Positions 25,984 to 35,866 of a stretch of 64,000 bases of DNA are shown piece by piece; the stretch's first letter is position 1, and each line of letters begins with the position of its first letter. Both the position numbers and the translations under genes were made by a program. Location of the stretch: assembly GCF_030696665.1 (NCBI RefSeq), contig NZ_JAUYRV010000039.1, forward strand, positions 94,706-158,705, written 5' to 3'. The stretch comes from Novosphingobium sp. (lineage in GTDB: Bacteria; Pseudomonadota; Alphaproteobacteria; Sphingomonadales; Sphingomonadaceae). A model generated the notes under the pieces. The model made no database searches. It saw only the letters and a program-made list of their open reading frames with translations, and was not told the origin of the DNA.

Positions 25984-27537
25984 ATGGGGCAGCTGTTGAA
26001 ACTGATCGAGATCAGACGCAGTAGCGGCATTCTGCTGATCGCACGCAGGGGCACGTTCCCTGCGGTCATGCTCAAGGCGAGCGACGATCAACGCCGCGAT
26101 TCCACCATCCGCACGCTGGCGCAGGATAAGCCCGCGATCATGCAGTTGCGGGCGCAATGGCAGAATGTGTTCCCTGCGCGCGCTCCGGAATCCTTCACAC
26201 CGATCGAACTGGTGCGCACGGTGCAGCGCGAGCTTGGCGCGAGGTCGGTCGAAGCCGTGCTGCTGCGCACGCCGAAGATGCCGCTCAGCCCGGCCGATCT
26301 TGCCAATATCACCAGCGGCGCAGTCAACGTCGGCACGAACCAGCGCCGCCTGTTGATTGCGCGCAAAGGCGGGCTGCCAGCGGAAGTCCTGCCCTATTTC
26401 AGCCCGGCTGAAGCGGTCGCAGTGCTGAATCAGTTGCGCGACAACGATGAGACGGCGCGGCAGATCGACCGGCAGGCCGGCAGGCTTTACCCCGATGGCA
26501 AGGCCAAGCTGCAGGGCGCAAACCTGCGCCGGTTCCTTTCCCAGCAGATTAGCTTGGGCGCGATGGATGCAGCCGTCGTCACGCAGGCAGCAACCGCTGC
26601 CACACTTGCTGCCCGCCCGGATGCCGAAACGCCCGTGGGCAAGATGGGATCGCTCGACCGGATCGGGGAAGCACTGAAGCGTAGCACGCCCTATGCGGTC
26701 AAGGCGGGCGGCGATGCCATAAAAAGCGCTGTCGATGCATTTCTGCAGCCCGAAAGCATCGCCATCATGATCGCCATTGCCGCCGGGGTGGCGTTGGCCA
26801 ACACCAACCCGCTAACCGGCGCGGCGGTCAACACCACGCTGGTCCTGCTGGCGTGGGCCAATGGCGGGTTGAAAGCCGTGCAAGGCATTGCCGCGTTCGT
26901 GCTGGCCACAGTTCAGGCACAAGGCGCCCGGACCGAGGCAGAACTGGAAGCCGCCGCAAAAGCCTATGGCGAAGCGCTGGGCGCGATGGGACCAGACCTG
27001 ATCATGGCCATCGTTGGAAGGTTCGTACCAAGGAAGGGTGGGGGAGGAAGTCGCGGCACGACTTCTGTCACCAACACCAATGCTCCACGCTCCAGCCCGA
27101 CACCGACTCCTCGCCGTCAGCAGCCGTCGTCATCCAAAGCCCCTTCACCTCAACCGACACCGCCAAAGCAAAGCACCAAATCTGGTCAAAGCATTGCGCT
27201 TGGCAGTAAGGAAGCTGTGGCTTCGAAGAGGGTCTATGCGGAATCCTTCAACAGCAAGGAACCGTTGGTGATCGGTCGGCTGGAAGACACCAAGGCCGGT
27301 TCTGAACTGGGCATGCGCCGACTGAATGATCCTGATTGGACCATCAACGTCAACGATGCATGGGTTCAGGGCGGAATTGATGCCAAAAAGCCGTTTTATC
27401 TTGGCTCCAACCCGACCATAAACAATCTTCGGTCTGGCAACCCCCTCTATCCCAAGACTGTCTTCATGCGTGAATTGCAGCAACTGAAGGCGGCCGGTTA
27501 CACCCGTCAGGGTGACTACATGATACCGCCACAATGA
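25984..27537 (+). CDS. Putative polymorphic-toxin effector
   Basis: A 517-residue modular protein. An unassigned N-terminal domain (residues 1-220) is followed by hydrophobic segments near residues 255-320 (ESIAIMIAIAAGVALANTNP), typical of pre-toxin membrane regions. A Pro/Ser/Thr linker (about 350-400) leads to a C-terminal domain starting VIGRLEDTKAGSE and ending YTRQGDYMIPPQ. That last domain has the look of the interchangeable toxin tips of Rhs/PAAR effectors; I cannot name its activity. The linker and tip are less GC-rich than the first half. The next gene overlaps by ATGA. It lies beside the T6SS locus, so T6SS delivery is likely but unproven. Confidence 0.6.
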   Translation: MGQLLKLIEIRRSSGILLIARRGTFPAVMLKASDDQRRDSTIRTLAQDKPAIMQLRAQWQNVFPARAPESFTPIELVRTVQRELGARSVEAVLLRTPKMPLSPADLANITSGAVNVGTNQRRLLIARKGGLPAEVLPYFSPAEAVAVLNQLRDNDETARQIDRQAGRLYPDGKAKLQGANLRRFLSQQISLGAMDAAVVTQAATAATLAARPDAETPVGKMGSLDRIGEALKRSTPYAVKAGGDAIKSAVDAFLQPESIAIMIAIAAGVALANTNPLTGAAVNTTLVLLAWANGGLKAVQGIAAFVLATVQAQGARTEAELEAAAKAYGEALGAMGPDLIMAIVGRFVPRKGGGGSRGTTSVTNTNAPRSSPTPTPRRQQPSSSKAPSPQPTPPKQSTKSGQSIALGSKEAVASKRVYAESFNSKEPLVIGRLEDTKAGSELGMRRLNDPDWTINVNDAWVQGGIDAKKPFYLGSNPTINNLRSGNPLYPKTVFMRELQQLKAAGYTRQGDYMIPPQ

Positions 27538-28061
27538 CAGACGACATGGAAGCCGACAGTATGTTCTCCGAAGCCATCAAGGACGTAGAAAAGCTGAGTG
27601 TCCGGTTTCGCCCGGACCCTCAAAAGCTGGTGGAATTGTCCGCTCGGTTGGTCACAGAGTATGAACGGCTCACTTCCGAGCAACGGACAGCTCTTGAAGC
27701 GTCCCACGTCTGCAAGGGGCTTTGGAAAAAGCTCCTGCCGATGAGCGCTTATTTGGCTGAAATTGCGGTCGAAACCGACAACAAGGATTTGATACGCTTG
27801 GCAATTATGCTGCATGTCATCGAAGATTTTGACTACGATTATCGGGAAAATTTCCGATACCTAGTCTTGATAGACTATGCCGCACGGCAAATTGAGGTCA
27901 GCTTCAAAGCTGTTGTCGATACAACCAAACAAGTGGCCTCTGCGCGTGCATGGATGCAACTGACAGGATTTGCAGATCGCGATCCTGAACTAAACAAACT
28001 TTCGTCCTTTCAGATCAAGGCAACGCAATCGGCCAAAGGCTTTCGCTTCGAGCCTGCCTGA
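27534..28061 (+). CDS. Putative immunity protein
   Basis: A 175-residue soluble, largely helical and acidic protein with no recognised family. The start overlaps the stop of the toxin-like gene (ATGA). A second ATG at codon 5 is possible. Base composition is strikingly low for this window: 23 of 60 bases in 27781-27840 and 27 of 60 in 27841-27900 are G or C, against well over 60 percent in neighbouring core genes. A small AT-rich gene coupled behind a toxin tip is the standard layout for an immunity gene. The 139 bases between it and tssH hold nothing clear. Confidence 0.6.
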   Translation: MTDDMEADSMFSEAIKDVEKLSVRFRPDPQKLVELSARLVTEYERLTSEQRTALEASHVCKGLWKKLLPMSAYLAEIAVETDNKDLIRLAIMLHVIEDFDYDYRENFRYLVLIDYAARQIEVSFKAVVDTTKQVASARAWMQLTGFADRDPELNKLSSFQIKATQSAKGFRFEPA

Positions 28062-28200
28062 TGCTCGGATTTGGGTAGAGAGATTTGCTTTTTTGACGAT
28101 GCCTAAAGCACCTGCTTTCACATGACAGAAGCAGCGCGGATCTGGATTTCCCTTGATCCGCACTACTTCTTCCAGATGGATTTTCGCCAGAGCCGCGAGT

Positions 28201-30855
28201 TCACCCAAACCGATACCCGAACCCGTCGCCCTCAACCGTCACATCAATCGCCTTCACCTCTTCCCCGTTCATCTGCCGGTTGAGCAGTTCAATCGACAGG
28301 TCAGGCAGCATCGTGTTGGTCAGGATCGCGTCGATCAGGCGGCCACCGCTGGCCACTTCGTTACAGCGCGAGACGATCAACTCGACCACCTCCTGGCTAT
28401 AGTTGAACGCGATGCCGTGGCTGTCGGCGATGCGTTTGACGATGCGGTTCAGCTGGATGCGCACGATGCCTTGCAGCATCGTCGGGCTGAGCGGGTAATA
28501 GGGCAGCACGATCAGGCGGCCCAGCAGCGCGGGCGGGAAGACCTTGAGCAGTTCGGGGCGCAGCGCGGTTGCCAGCGCTTCCGGCTCGGGCTTCATCTCC
28601 TCGTCCTCGCTCATCGTGGTGATGAGGTCGGTGCCGACGTTGCTGGTCAGCAGGATCAGCGTGTTCTTGAAATCGATGTAGCGGCCTTCGGCATCGTTCA
28701 TGAAGCCCTTGTCGAACACCTGGAAAAACATCTCGTGGACATCGGGGTGGGCTTTCTCAACCTCGTCGAGCAACACCACCGAATAGGGACGACGGCGAAC
28801 CGCCTCGGTAAGAACACCGCCCTGCCCGTAACCAACATAGCCTGCGGGCGCACCCTTGAGCGTCGAGACGGTGTGCGCTTCCTGAAACTCGCTCATGTTG
28901 ATAACGATCAGGCTGTCGTCGCCACTGAACAGCAGTTCCGAAAGCACCATCGCCGTCTCGGTCTTGCCCACGCCCGAAGGCCCGCACAGCATGAATACGC
29001 CCACCGGCTTGTTGGGATTGTCGAGCTTGGCGCGGCTGGTCTGGATGCGCTTGGCGATGGAATCCATCGCATGGTCCTGCCCGATGACCCGCTTCTTTAG
29101 CTGGTCAGAAATGGTCAGCACGCTTTCGATTTCGTTCTTGACCATGCGTCCCATCGGGATGCCGGTCCAGTCCCCGACAACTGCCGCAATCGCGTCCTGA
29201 TCGACCACACCGAACACCATCGGATTATCGCCGTGTGCCTCGGCCATCGTGGCCAGCGCCGTTTTGAGCGCGTCCTTGAGCGCGTCCTCGCCCTCAACCG
29301 GCGCGTCGCCCGCCGCCTTGCGCGCTTCAGTCAACGCATCGCGCGCGGCAACCACCCCGGTCAGAGCATCCTTCTCGCGCTCCCACTTGGCGTTGACCCC
29401 CTCAAGCGCGGTGGTGGCTTCGGCAATCGCCTCCTCCAGCTTGGGCAGACGTTCGCCGCTGGTGTACTGGCCGCCCGCTTCCCGCAGCGCGATTTCGCGT
29501 TCCACTTCAAGCAGTTCCAGCCGCCGCTTGCGGTCCTCGACTTGTGCAGGCGTGGAATGCTGTGAAACCGCCACACGCGCGCAAGCGGTATCGAGCAGGC
29601 TGACCGCCTTGTCCGGCAACTGCCGCGCCGGAACATAGCGCTGCGAAAGCTTGACCGCCGCCTCAACCGCTTCGTCCAGCACGACGACGTTGTGGTGCTT
29701 TTCCATCATCGGCGCGACCGAGCGGATCATCGCCACAGCCTTGTCCGTCTCAGGCTCGGCCACGTCCACCGTCTGAAACCGCCGGGTCAGCGCCGGATCT
29801 TTCTCGAAGTACTGGCGGTATTCGGCATAGGTAGTCGCCGCAATGGTCCGCAGGTTCCCGCGCGCCAGTGCAGGCTTGAGCAGATTGGCGGCATCGCCGG
29901 TTCCGGCCTGTCCGCCTGCACCGATCAGGGTGTGCGCTTCGTCGATGAACAGCACGATGGGGGTAGGGCTGGCCTCAACCTCGTCGATAACCTGGCGCAG
30001 GCGCTTTTCGAATTCGCCTTTCATGCTCGCGCCGGCCTGCATCAAGCCTATGTCGAGGCTACGGAGTGTAACGCCCTGAAGCGAGGGCGGCACGTCGCCA
30101 TCGACAATGCGCTTGGCGAAGCCTTCGACGACGGCGGTCTTGCCCACGCCCGCCTCGCCCACAAGGATCGGGTTGTTCTGGCGGCGGCGCAGGAGGATGT
30201 CGACGCACTGGCGGATCTCGCTGTCACGCCCAACGATGCGGTCGATCTTGCCGTCGCGGGCCTGCTGGGTCAGGTCGACCGAAAACTTGATCAGCGCCTC
30301 GCCATCGGCGACCGGGCCGGGACCGGCCTCACCGCCAGCGCCGCCTGCTGCCACAGCACCTTCCGTTTGGGTCGATTCGCTACTGGCTGCACAAATTTGC
30401 TCGAACTGGTCGCCCAGTCGCTCAGCATGAACCTTGCGGAATTCCGAACTGATCGCGAACAGCACGTTCTTCAGCTTGTCGTCCGCCAACATGCCAAGCA
30501 GCAGGTGTCCCGTACGCACCCGACCGGCTCCAAATCGCAGTGAAGCGCAGACCCAGCCTTCCTGGATCGCTTCGCCGATCTGCGGCGAAATCGCCGAGAT
30601 TGAGCTGGCCCCGCGCGGCAGGGCATCCAGTGCAGCCACTATGTCGCGCTGCAGCACTTCTTCCGACAGGCCAAAGGCTGCGCGGATCGCAGCAATGTCG
30701 TTTTGCGGGTTTTGCAGCAGAACGTGCATCCAGTGAACCAGTTGCAACTCTGGATTCCCGCGGAGCTTGCAGAAAGTGATGGCCGTTTCCGCTACGGCCT
30801 TGCGCGCGGTCGAATTCAAACGCCCGAACAGGGCTTCGAAGGTAATCCCGGTCAT
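28201..30855 (-). CDS. tssH: T6SS ATPase TssH (ClpV)
   Basis: An 884-residue AAA+ unfoldase that recycles the contracted TssBC sheath in the cytoplasm. The N-terminal repeat domain (residues 1-155) starts [20 protein letters not shown], typical of ClpV rather than ClpB. The first ATPase has Walker [10 protein letters not shown] (233-241) and [13 protein letters not shown]. The second has GPSGVGKTE near residue 623. A coiled middle domain lies between them. It is the last gene of the operon that begins at the OmpA-like gene; its start overlaps the stop of tssG by 4 bases. Confidence 0.97.
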   Translation of the reverse strand: MTGITFEALFGRLNSTARKAVAETAITFCKLRGNPELQLVHWMHVLLQNPQNDIAAIRAAFGLSEEVLQRDIVAALDALPRGASSISAISPQIGEAIQEGWVCASLRFGAGRVRTGHLLLGMLADDKLKNVLFAISSEFRKVHAERLGDQFEQICAASSESTQTEGAVAAGGAGGEAGPGPVADGEALIKFSVDLTQQARDGKIDRIVGRDSEIRQCVDILLRRRQNNPILVGEAGVGKTAVVEGFAKRIVDGDVPPSLQGVTLRSLDIGLMQAGASMKGEFEKRLRQVIDEVEASPTPIVLFIDEAHTLIGAGGQAGTGDAANLLKPALARGNLRTIAATTYAEYRQYFEKDPALTRRFQTVDVAEPETDKAVAMIRSVAPMMEKHHNVVVLDEAVEAAVKLSQRYVPARQLPDKAVSLLDTACARVAVSQHSTPAQVEDRKRRLELLEVEREIALREAGGQYTSGERLPKLEEAIAEATTALEGVNAKWEREKDALTGVVAARDALTEARKAAGDAPVEGEDALKDALKTALATMAEAHGDNPMVFGVVDQDAIAAVVGDWTGIPMGRMVKNEIESVLTISDQLKKRVIGQDHAMDSIAKRIQTSRAKLDNPNKPVGVFMLCGPSGVGKTETAMVLSELLFSGDDSLIVINMSEFQEAHTVSTLKGAPAGYVGYGQGGVLTEAVRRRPYSVVLLDEVEKAHPDVHEMFFQVFDKGFMNDAEGRYIDFKNTLILLTSNVGTDLITTMSEDEEMKPEPEALATALRPELLKVFPPALLGRLIVLPYYPLSPTMLQGIVRIQLNRIVKRIADSHGIAFNYSQEVVELIVSRCNEVASGGRLIDAILTNTMLPDLSIELLNRQMNGEEVKAIDVTVEGDGFGYRFG

Positions 30856-31976
30856 ATTGAGGGCTTCCTTTTTCTCAAGCTTGTCTTGCGAAGATGTGCG
30901 TCAGCCCGGATCGGGCCGGTGGAAAACGTTTGAACAGCCGCCACTTCGGAGCCGGTGGCCGATCCGAGTTTGCGGCGGCGTCGCGCGATGGCGGCGATGG
31001 CCGAGCCACGCGGTTTCACCCAGCCCGACCAGCCAAGCCGGGTCTTGCCATCAAGCCGCGCGGGCGGCGCGTGTTCGTCGGCCAGTTCGACGCAGAGATC
31101 CCATTCAAGATGCGTGGGCTTGAATGCCTCAATGGCTTCGGCGGCCACGGCAAAGCGGGTGCCGCCGGGCATGAGCGAGAGGTAATCAGCGTGGTTTTGC
31201 GCGCGCACGATCACGCGAAACGCATCGGACGCGCTGTAGATGCGCCCACCCAGCACCGTATCCTGCCCCAGCGTGGCGTAACTGCGACCAAGCCGCGTGC
31301 AATCCTCACGTTCAAGATCCCGCCAGCGCGGCACAAATTCAACGACTTGTGCGGGCTGGCGGAGCAAATGACTGAGTGCGTCCTCAATCGCCACGGCGCT
31401 GCGCGGCCCGGCAAAGACCGCTGCGTAGTGAAGCCGCGCGCGCGCGTGGAACGAGTTGCCCCTTCCCGGTTCAGCGTCTGCCCCTTCGCACGCACCGGAC
31501 AGCGCGCCGAGCCATTCCGCAAAGCGGTCATCCGCCGGACGATCTGCCTGCGCTGCGGGCTGCGATTCTGCCCAAGCGCGGTAGAAAAGTTGCAGCATCC
31601 GCCCGGAAATGGTGTTCAGCCAATCGAGAAACGGCTGCTGCTTGGCGTAACGCCGCTCATAAACCGCGAATTCGGTAAGGTGTATGGGCATCGGACCCAT
31701 TGGTCCCAGCAATCCCAGCCATTCGCCATACAGGCGCGGGCGACCGTGGCGGAATTCCAGTTGCGCCAGCGTGCGCGGGGCAAAGCCGAGCGATGGCTCC
31801 TGCGCAAGATCGACGATGGATTGATCCGGACGCCGCGCCGCACCGATGCGCGGCTTGTCTGCCGCCCTCGCCTCTGCCCGACGCAGCACGGCAAACAGCC
31901 CGCTACGCTGCAGTTCGGCGATCTCCGCCGACCAGTCGATCAGATCGTGTGTTTGCGTCCGATCCGGGGGGGCCAT
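30852..31976 (-). CDS. tssG: T6SS baseplate protein TssG
   Basis: A 374-residue baseplate-wedge component that binds TssF and TssE. Family features include an N-terminal FFxLLR-like segment (SGLFAVLRRAEA), the central GPMGPMPIHLTEF motif, and a C-terminal half with LGQDTVLGGRIYSASDAFRV. It overlaps tssF by 37 bases and tssH by 4, so the three are tightly coupled. The length is close to the family norm. Confidence 0.93.
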   Translation of the reverse strand: MAPPDRTQTHDLIDWSAEIAELQRSGLFAVLRRAEARAADKPRIGAARRPDQSIVDLAQEPSLGFAPRTLAQLEFRHGRPRLYGEWLGLLGPMGPMPIHLTEFAVYERRYAKQQPFLDWLNTISGRMLQLFYRAWAESQPAAQADRPADDRFAEWLGALSGACEGADAEPGRGNSFHARARLHYAAVFAGPRSAVAIEDALSHLLRQPAQVVEFVPRWRDLEREDCTRLGRSYATLGQDTVLGGRIYSASDAFRVIVRAQNHADYLSLMPGGTRFAVAAEAIEAFKPTHLEWDLCVELADEHAPPARLDGKTRLGWSGWVKPRGSAIAAIARRRRKLGSATGSEVAAVQTFSTGPIRADAHLRKTSLRKRKPSI

Positions 31977-33802
31977 GACATTATCGTTCCTTCGCCCGGG
32001 GTGCGGACGATTGTTTCGGTGAAGCTGTTGACGGAGGTGAAATCGGCCAAGAACCGCTCCACCACCGATGAGAAAAGAAACAGGCGTGAATTTTCGAATG
32101 AGGCGTCATCAAGCGTGAGCGTGATGCGACTGCCGCGCGCTACGGCCATCGCCCCACGCCCCGGTACGCGCCGCACGACCGGACGGGAATTGACCGACAC
32201 GATCCCGTCGATCTGCCGCCGCAGCGCAGCATTATCGCGCGGGCCGTACAGCGCCAAATGATCGCGCAGCATCGCCGGATCGCTGCCATCTTCGGGGACA
32301 AGCGTGGCGTAATTGGGCGTCAGGTGGGCGATGATCCGCCAAGCCGCATCATCAAGCCCCAGCGGCGCGCGCGGACGGCTTGGGCTGCGCAGCACGCTGA
32401 CCGCACGGACCGGGCCACCCGGTGGCACAAAATGTTCGCTGCCCCTGAAGGTCAGCTTCGATGGAAGTTCACGGTTGGTGACCAGCGCCCTTACCGCAAG
32501 CTCCTTGATATCGCCCAAGCGTTCAGGGTTGCCCGCCGATGTCAGCGAAATCCAGGTTTCCGTGCCGGTATAATCATCGCGGCGCAACCGGCGCTGTTCA
32601 CGCGTCGACAACCGGCGAAGCTTCAGGCGGGGGACGAAGAACAGTGCATCGCGCCAATCGTACAGCAGAGCGCCCAATGCATAGAGCGGCGCAACGGGCC
32701 GCGCTTCAGTCGCCTCGCGCATGTGTGCCGACACATCGAGAATCCGCCAGACTTCGAAATCAATCGGCCGCGTGCGGTCTGGCATGAGCTGAAATTCGTG
32801 GCCTGCCGGATCAACCTGCACGCGGCCCAACTGCTTTTCGAACAAATTGATCGCAGGCGTGGCGAAGAGGCGGAAATTTGAGGGCGACAACACACCCGCC
32901 AGCGCCGGGGCATTGCGGTTGAACAGCAGGACCACGTCCACCGCACCGCCGCCTGCAGCCGCGAAAGCCTTGTCGAGGCCTTTGAGCACCGTGAAGAGAA
33001 AGCGTTCAGGGCAGGCAAAGTATTCCGTCAGCAGGCGGTAGCCTCGGAACGAGCGTTCCTCTGCGGGAAGCAGTGCCTCGTCCTTTTCAAATCCGGCCTG
33101 TTCGGGCAACGGCAGCTTGACTGGCGTGGCGGATGCCGACTTGGCTGGCTTGGCCAGCACGGCCACGCATTCGCCAATGATCTGGCGGTAGAGTTCACCG
33201 GGGATTGTTTCCGAGCCATCAAGATAGACCGGCAGGTCGGTGATGCCGAGCTTTTCCAGCGGAATCGCACCTACGCCTTCGAAGCGCAGGCGCAAACCCG
33301 CTTCGGCGTGCGTTCCGGCGCTGGCTGCAAAACTGGCGACTGCGGTCCGCGAGCCGAGATATTCGACTTCACTGATCCGCAGCGGATAAAGCGTAACCTG
33401 ATGCCCGGTGCGGAAGGTTACCGGGCTGGCACCTTGCTCGTCGGTCATCGCCATAAGTTCAGTCTGGCGCGGAACCGCGTACCCTTCGGCCAGCAAAGGA
33501 TCGCCCTCCTTTGGTTCAAACCCAGCCACACAGATTGACGGAACCGGCGCGAGGTAGTGCGGCTGGACGGCCGCCAGCAGATGCTGCGTAAACTCTGGAT
33601 ACTGGTCCGAAATCTTGAGTTGGACGCGCGCCGACAGATAAGCAACACCTTCAAGCAGGCGCTCTACATAAGGGTCTGGATCATTCGGCGTCTTGAGACC
33701 GAGGCGCGAGGCGACAGTTTCGTGCTCTTCGCCGAATTCGCGCGCTGATTCACGCAAATAGGTCAGTTCTTCGTTGTAGAAGCGGAGCAGGCGGGGGTCC
33801 AT
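31940..33802 (-). CDS. tssF: T6SS baseplate protein TssF
   Basis: A 620-residue component of the baseplate wedge. It opens with the family signature MDPRLLRFYNEELTYLRE. Further features are VERLLEGVAYLSARVQLKI near residues 46-64 and a C-terminal fold related to phage gp6. It starts 4 bases after the tssE stop and overlaps tssG. Confidence 0.96.
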   Translation of the reverse strand: MDPRLLRFYNEELTYLRESAREFGEEHETVASRLGLKTPNDPDPYVERLLEGVAYLSARVQLKISDQYPEFTQHLLAAVQPHYLAPVPSICVAGFEPKEGDPLLAEGYAVPRQTELMAMTDEQGASPVTFRTGHQVTLYPLRISEVEYLGSRTAVASFAASAGTHAEAGLRLRFEGVGAIPLEKLGITDLPVYLDGSETIPGELYRQIIGECVAVLAKPAKSASATPVKLPLPEQAGFEKDEALLPAEERSFRGYRLLTEYFACPERFLFTVLKGLDKAFAAAGGGAVDVVLLFNRNAPALAGVLSPSNFRLFATPAINLFEKQLGRVQVDPAGHEFQLMPDRTRPIDFEVWRILDVSAHMREATEARPVAPLYALGALLYDWRDALFFVPRLKLRRLSTREQRRLRRDDYTGTETWISLTSAGNPERLGDIKELAVRALVTNRELPSKLTFRGSEHFVPPGGPVRAVSVLRSPSRPRAPLGLDDAAWRIIAHLTPNYATLVPEDGSDPAMLRDHLALYGPRDNAALRRQIDGIVSVNSRPVVRRVPGRGAMAVARGSRITLTLDDASFENSRLFLFSSVVERFLADFTSVNSFTETIVRTPGEGTIMSWPPRIGRKHTI

Positions 33803-33806
33803 CGCG

Positions 33807-34349
33807 CTATTCCCGCACCGTTACCGCAGAGGAATCGGCCTCCACATCGGTGCGCAGCTTGATCGGAATGGCCCGCACGGCCGAGCGCACATCGGCCTCT
33901 ATGACGAACGTCAGCGAGTTTTCGCGCTCGACCTTGTCGGACAGTTCGACGTGAAGCGATGCGGGATCGATGCGCGGTTCGAACGCCTGAACCGCATCAC
34001 GAATTTCACGCGCGCGGCGCAACACAGCGCGGCTGTTCAGCGATTTTCCGGCAAGATCCGATACGCCATAGTTCAGCACGCTCGTGCGCACTTGCGGGTA
34101 GTTATCAAGATCCACGCTCGATTCGAGATTGGTCGTGTTGAGCAACCATGCGAGTTCGCGCCGAACCGTGGCTCTGAGTGCAGATTCGTTGAAGCGTTCA
34201 ATTGCGGGCACCGAGAGGAAACGCAGCGATTCCCGGCGTTCCTCTGCCTGCTCTATTTCCCCGCCACGCATGCCCCCGATGTCGTTTCCCGCCACGAGCT
34301 TATCAAAAAGCGTGGGATTGAGGACCGGTTGAGAAGGACTGCGCGCCAT
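33807..34349 (-). CDS. tssE: T6SS baseplate protein TssE (gp25-like)
   Basis: A 180-residue homologue of phage gp25 that nucleates sheath assembly. The C-terminal core has the RRELAWLLNTTN segment and the NYGVSDLAG motif, with the later pair DAVQAFEPRIDPASLHVEL typical of the family. The first ATG (34349) overlaps the tagJ stop as TGATG; an in-frame TTG just before is less likely. Confidence 0.93.
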   Translation of the reverse strand: MARSPSQPVLNPTLFDKLVAGNDIGGMRGGEIEQAEERRESLRFLSVPAIERFNESALRATVRRELAWLLNTTNLESSVDLDNYPQVRTSVLNYGVSDLAGKSLNSRAVLRRAREIRDAVQAFEPRIDPASLHVELSDKVERENSLTFVIEADVRSAVRAIPIKLRTDVEADSSAVTVRE

Positions 34350-35164
34350 CAATCGAAGGTTAGCTTGCGCAGATCAAGCAGCGCAGCATCGCCGCCACCA
34401 GAAAGGCTTAACAGCCGCTGGCCAAGGCCTGCTTCCAGCGTGGCGTCGCCAGCACCTTGTTCTACCCAGTCAGTCTGCCGACCAAGGCGGATCGCAGCAG
34501 ATCCGCTGGCTTCGCTGCCCGGATAACGCGCAGGCAAGAACGCGGCGATCGACTGCCCGGATTTGAGCGCCAGTTGCACCGGATACCAGACGGTATCGCG
34601 CAAGTCCTGCGGCCCATCCGACGTGATCGAAACCACCGCATCGAAGGGAACGAGACCGTAGCGTCCGGCGACGATAGCTTCAAAGGAAGGGCCAAAACGC
34701 ATGTCGGCATCGGCAAGCCAATCAAACGATTGGGCCGCAGCGCTGGCCGTTTCGAGCGTACCTGGCGTGTCGGGCGCTTGACCGAAAGCGGTATCGCGCA
34801 CGGCATCGGCTTCGGCAAAATGGCTTTTCGCAGCAAGCGAAATTGCCTGCGCAACACCTTCAATCCATCCACCCATGCCGACGAGAACCGGCATATCAGC
34901 CTTGCCCGTGAACACTTCGGCACGCAGCAGTTCCGCATCGATGGCCTGATTGTAGGTCGCTGCCAGCATCTGTGCGTTATCGGCTACCTGGGCAAGCGCC
35001 TGCAACTGCTTGCGGGCCTTTTCCCACTCGCCGGTAACGCACAGCAACTGAAACAAGAACATGCGGGCCTTGTCATCACCTGGCTTCGTCCGAACAATGT
35101 CGACGAGCGCGGCGCGCGCGCCATCGAGATCGCCTTCACGCAGAAGTGCGTCCGGATTTGCCAT
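34349..35164 (-). CDS. tagJ: T6SS accessory protein TagJ (ImpE family)
   Basis: A 271-residue protein of the ImpE/TagJ family. The N-terminal helical repeat segment includes GDLDGARAALVDIVRTKPGDDKAR (described from residue 12 on). The C-terminal globular domain has RYGLVPFDAV and DLRDTVWYPVQL. In some systems TagJ binds TssB and helps recruit ClpV. It lies between hcp and tssE, with a GCCCGGC hairpin between hcp and its start. Confidence 0.88.
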   Translation of the reverse strand: MANPDALLREGDLDGARAALVDIVRTKPGDDKARMFLFQLLCVTGEWEKARKQLQALAQVADNAQMLAATYNQAIDAELLRAEVFTGKADMPVLVGMGGWIEGVAQAISLAAKSHFAEADAVRDTAFGQAPDTPGTLETASAAAQSFDWLADADMRFGPSFEAIVAGRYGLVPFDAVVSITSDGPQDLRDTVWYPVQLALKSGQSIAAFLPARYPGSEASGSAAIRLGRQTDWVEQGAGDATLEAGLGQRLLSLSGGGDAALLDLRKLTFD

Positions 35165-35193
35165 GATGACCGCCCCCAGTCCGTATCAAGTGT

Positions 35194-35212
35194 GCCCGGC
35201 ACAAGGCCGGGC
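35194..35212 (-). ncRNA. Hairpin in the hcp-tagJ spacer
   Basis: Perfect 7-base arms GCCCGGC (35194-35200) and GCCGGGC (35206-35212) with a 5-base loop lie 6 bases after the hcp stop and about 29 bases before tagJ. There is no T-run, so it is more likely a 3' stability or partial-attenuation element than a full terminator. It would fit the need for far more Hcp than downstream baseplate proteins. Confidence 0.5.
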
Positions 35213-35218
35213 GATGGA

Positions 35219-35698
35219 TCATACTGCCTTGTTGGCCTTGAGATCCCAGCCGAACTTGGCAACGCCGCCAAGGCCGCCCTTCTCGGTCTGCTCCTTGTAG
35301 TCGAACTTGATTTCGGCAAAGTTCAGCGAAACCGATTCCATCGGATTGCCGCCATCTGCGCCAGTGTTCATGATGCTCGACACCAGAATGTTCTTCAGGG
35401 TGATCTTGTAGAATTCTTCCTGGGTGCCGCCTGCCTTGCGAACAGTCAGCACACCGTCGCCGATGTGATCGCCCTTGGCGCAGGCCTGCATCAGCGAAGG
35501 CGTGGAAAGATCGCAGCGCTTCTGGATGGTCAGGTCGTTGAACGATACCTTGCCCGCACCGCCGCCGCCACCGGTTGCCCAGTCGCCGCCATTCTGCAGA
35601 CCCCACGAGAAGTTATCGATATCGATCTCTTCCTTGTGCTTGGAGTCCTTCGATTCGCCCTTGATGTTCGTCAGCTTGAGAAAGATGTCTGCTGCCAC
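35219..35698 (-). CDS. hcp: T6SS tube protein Hcp (TssD)
   Basis: A 159-residue Hcp that stacks as hexamers to form the inner tube. Family landmarks are the start ADIFLKLTNIKGES, the WGLQNGG segment and a C-terminal SLNFAEIKFDYKEQ. A glycine-rich loop (WATGGGGGAGKVS) follows the first strands. The start is GTG with AGGAG 8 bases upstream, a strong ribosome binding site fitting high expression. It has 168 bases of spacer before it and hairpins on both sides, so its mRNA may be processed separately. Confidence 0.96.
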   Translation of the reverse strand: MAADIFLKLTNIKGESKDSKHKEEIDIDNFSWGLQNGGDWATGGGGGAGKVSFNDLTIQKRCDLSTPSLMQACAKGDHIGDGVLTVRKAGGTQEEFYKITLKNILVSSIMNTGADGGNPMESVSLNFAEIKFDYKEQTEKGGLGGVAKFGWDLKANKAV

Positions 35699-35767
35699 GT
35701 TCCGTCTCCTATAAACTCGATCAACTGGTTGCGATCCCGAACGACGTTCAGCCTATGAGACTGTCTG

Positions 35768-35801
35768 GCCCAACAGGATGTTCCCCTGTTTTGGACTGGG
35801 C
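35768..35801 (-). ncRNA. Hairpin in the tssC-hcp spacer
   Basis: The inner arms AACAGG (35772-35777) and CCTGTT (35785-35790) are perfect. They are flanked by GCCC (35768-35771) and GGGC (35798-35801), which can pair to extend the stem across a bulge. It may separate the tssABC message from hcp; the 168-base spacer otherwise shows no gene. Confidence 0.4.
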
Positions 35802-35866
35802 GTTGTTCTTCTTCTCGCCCTTGACCAGATATACCCGAAGCCCGGCGCTTCATGTGATCAAATGCA

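Noticed and set aside
25830..26075. 82-residue N-terminal extension of the methyltransferase
   Set aside because: It overlaps the divergent toxin-like gene at 25984 and is not domain-like; GTG 25829 with AAGGG fits better.
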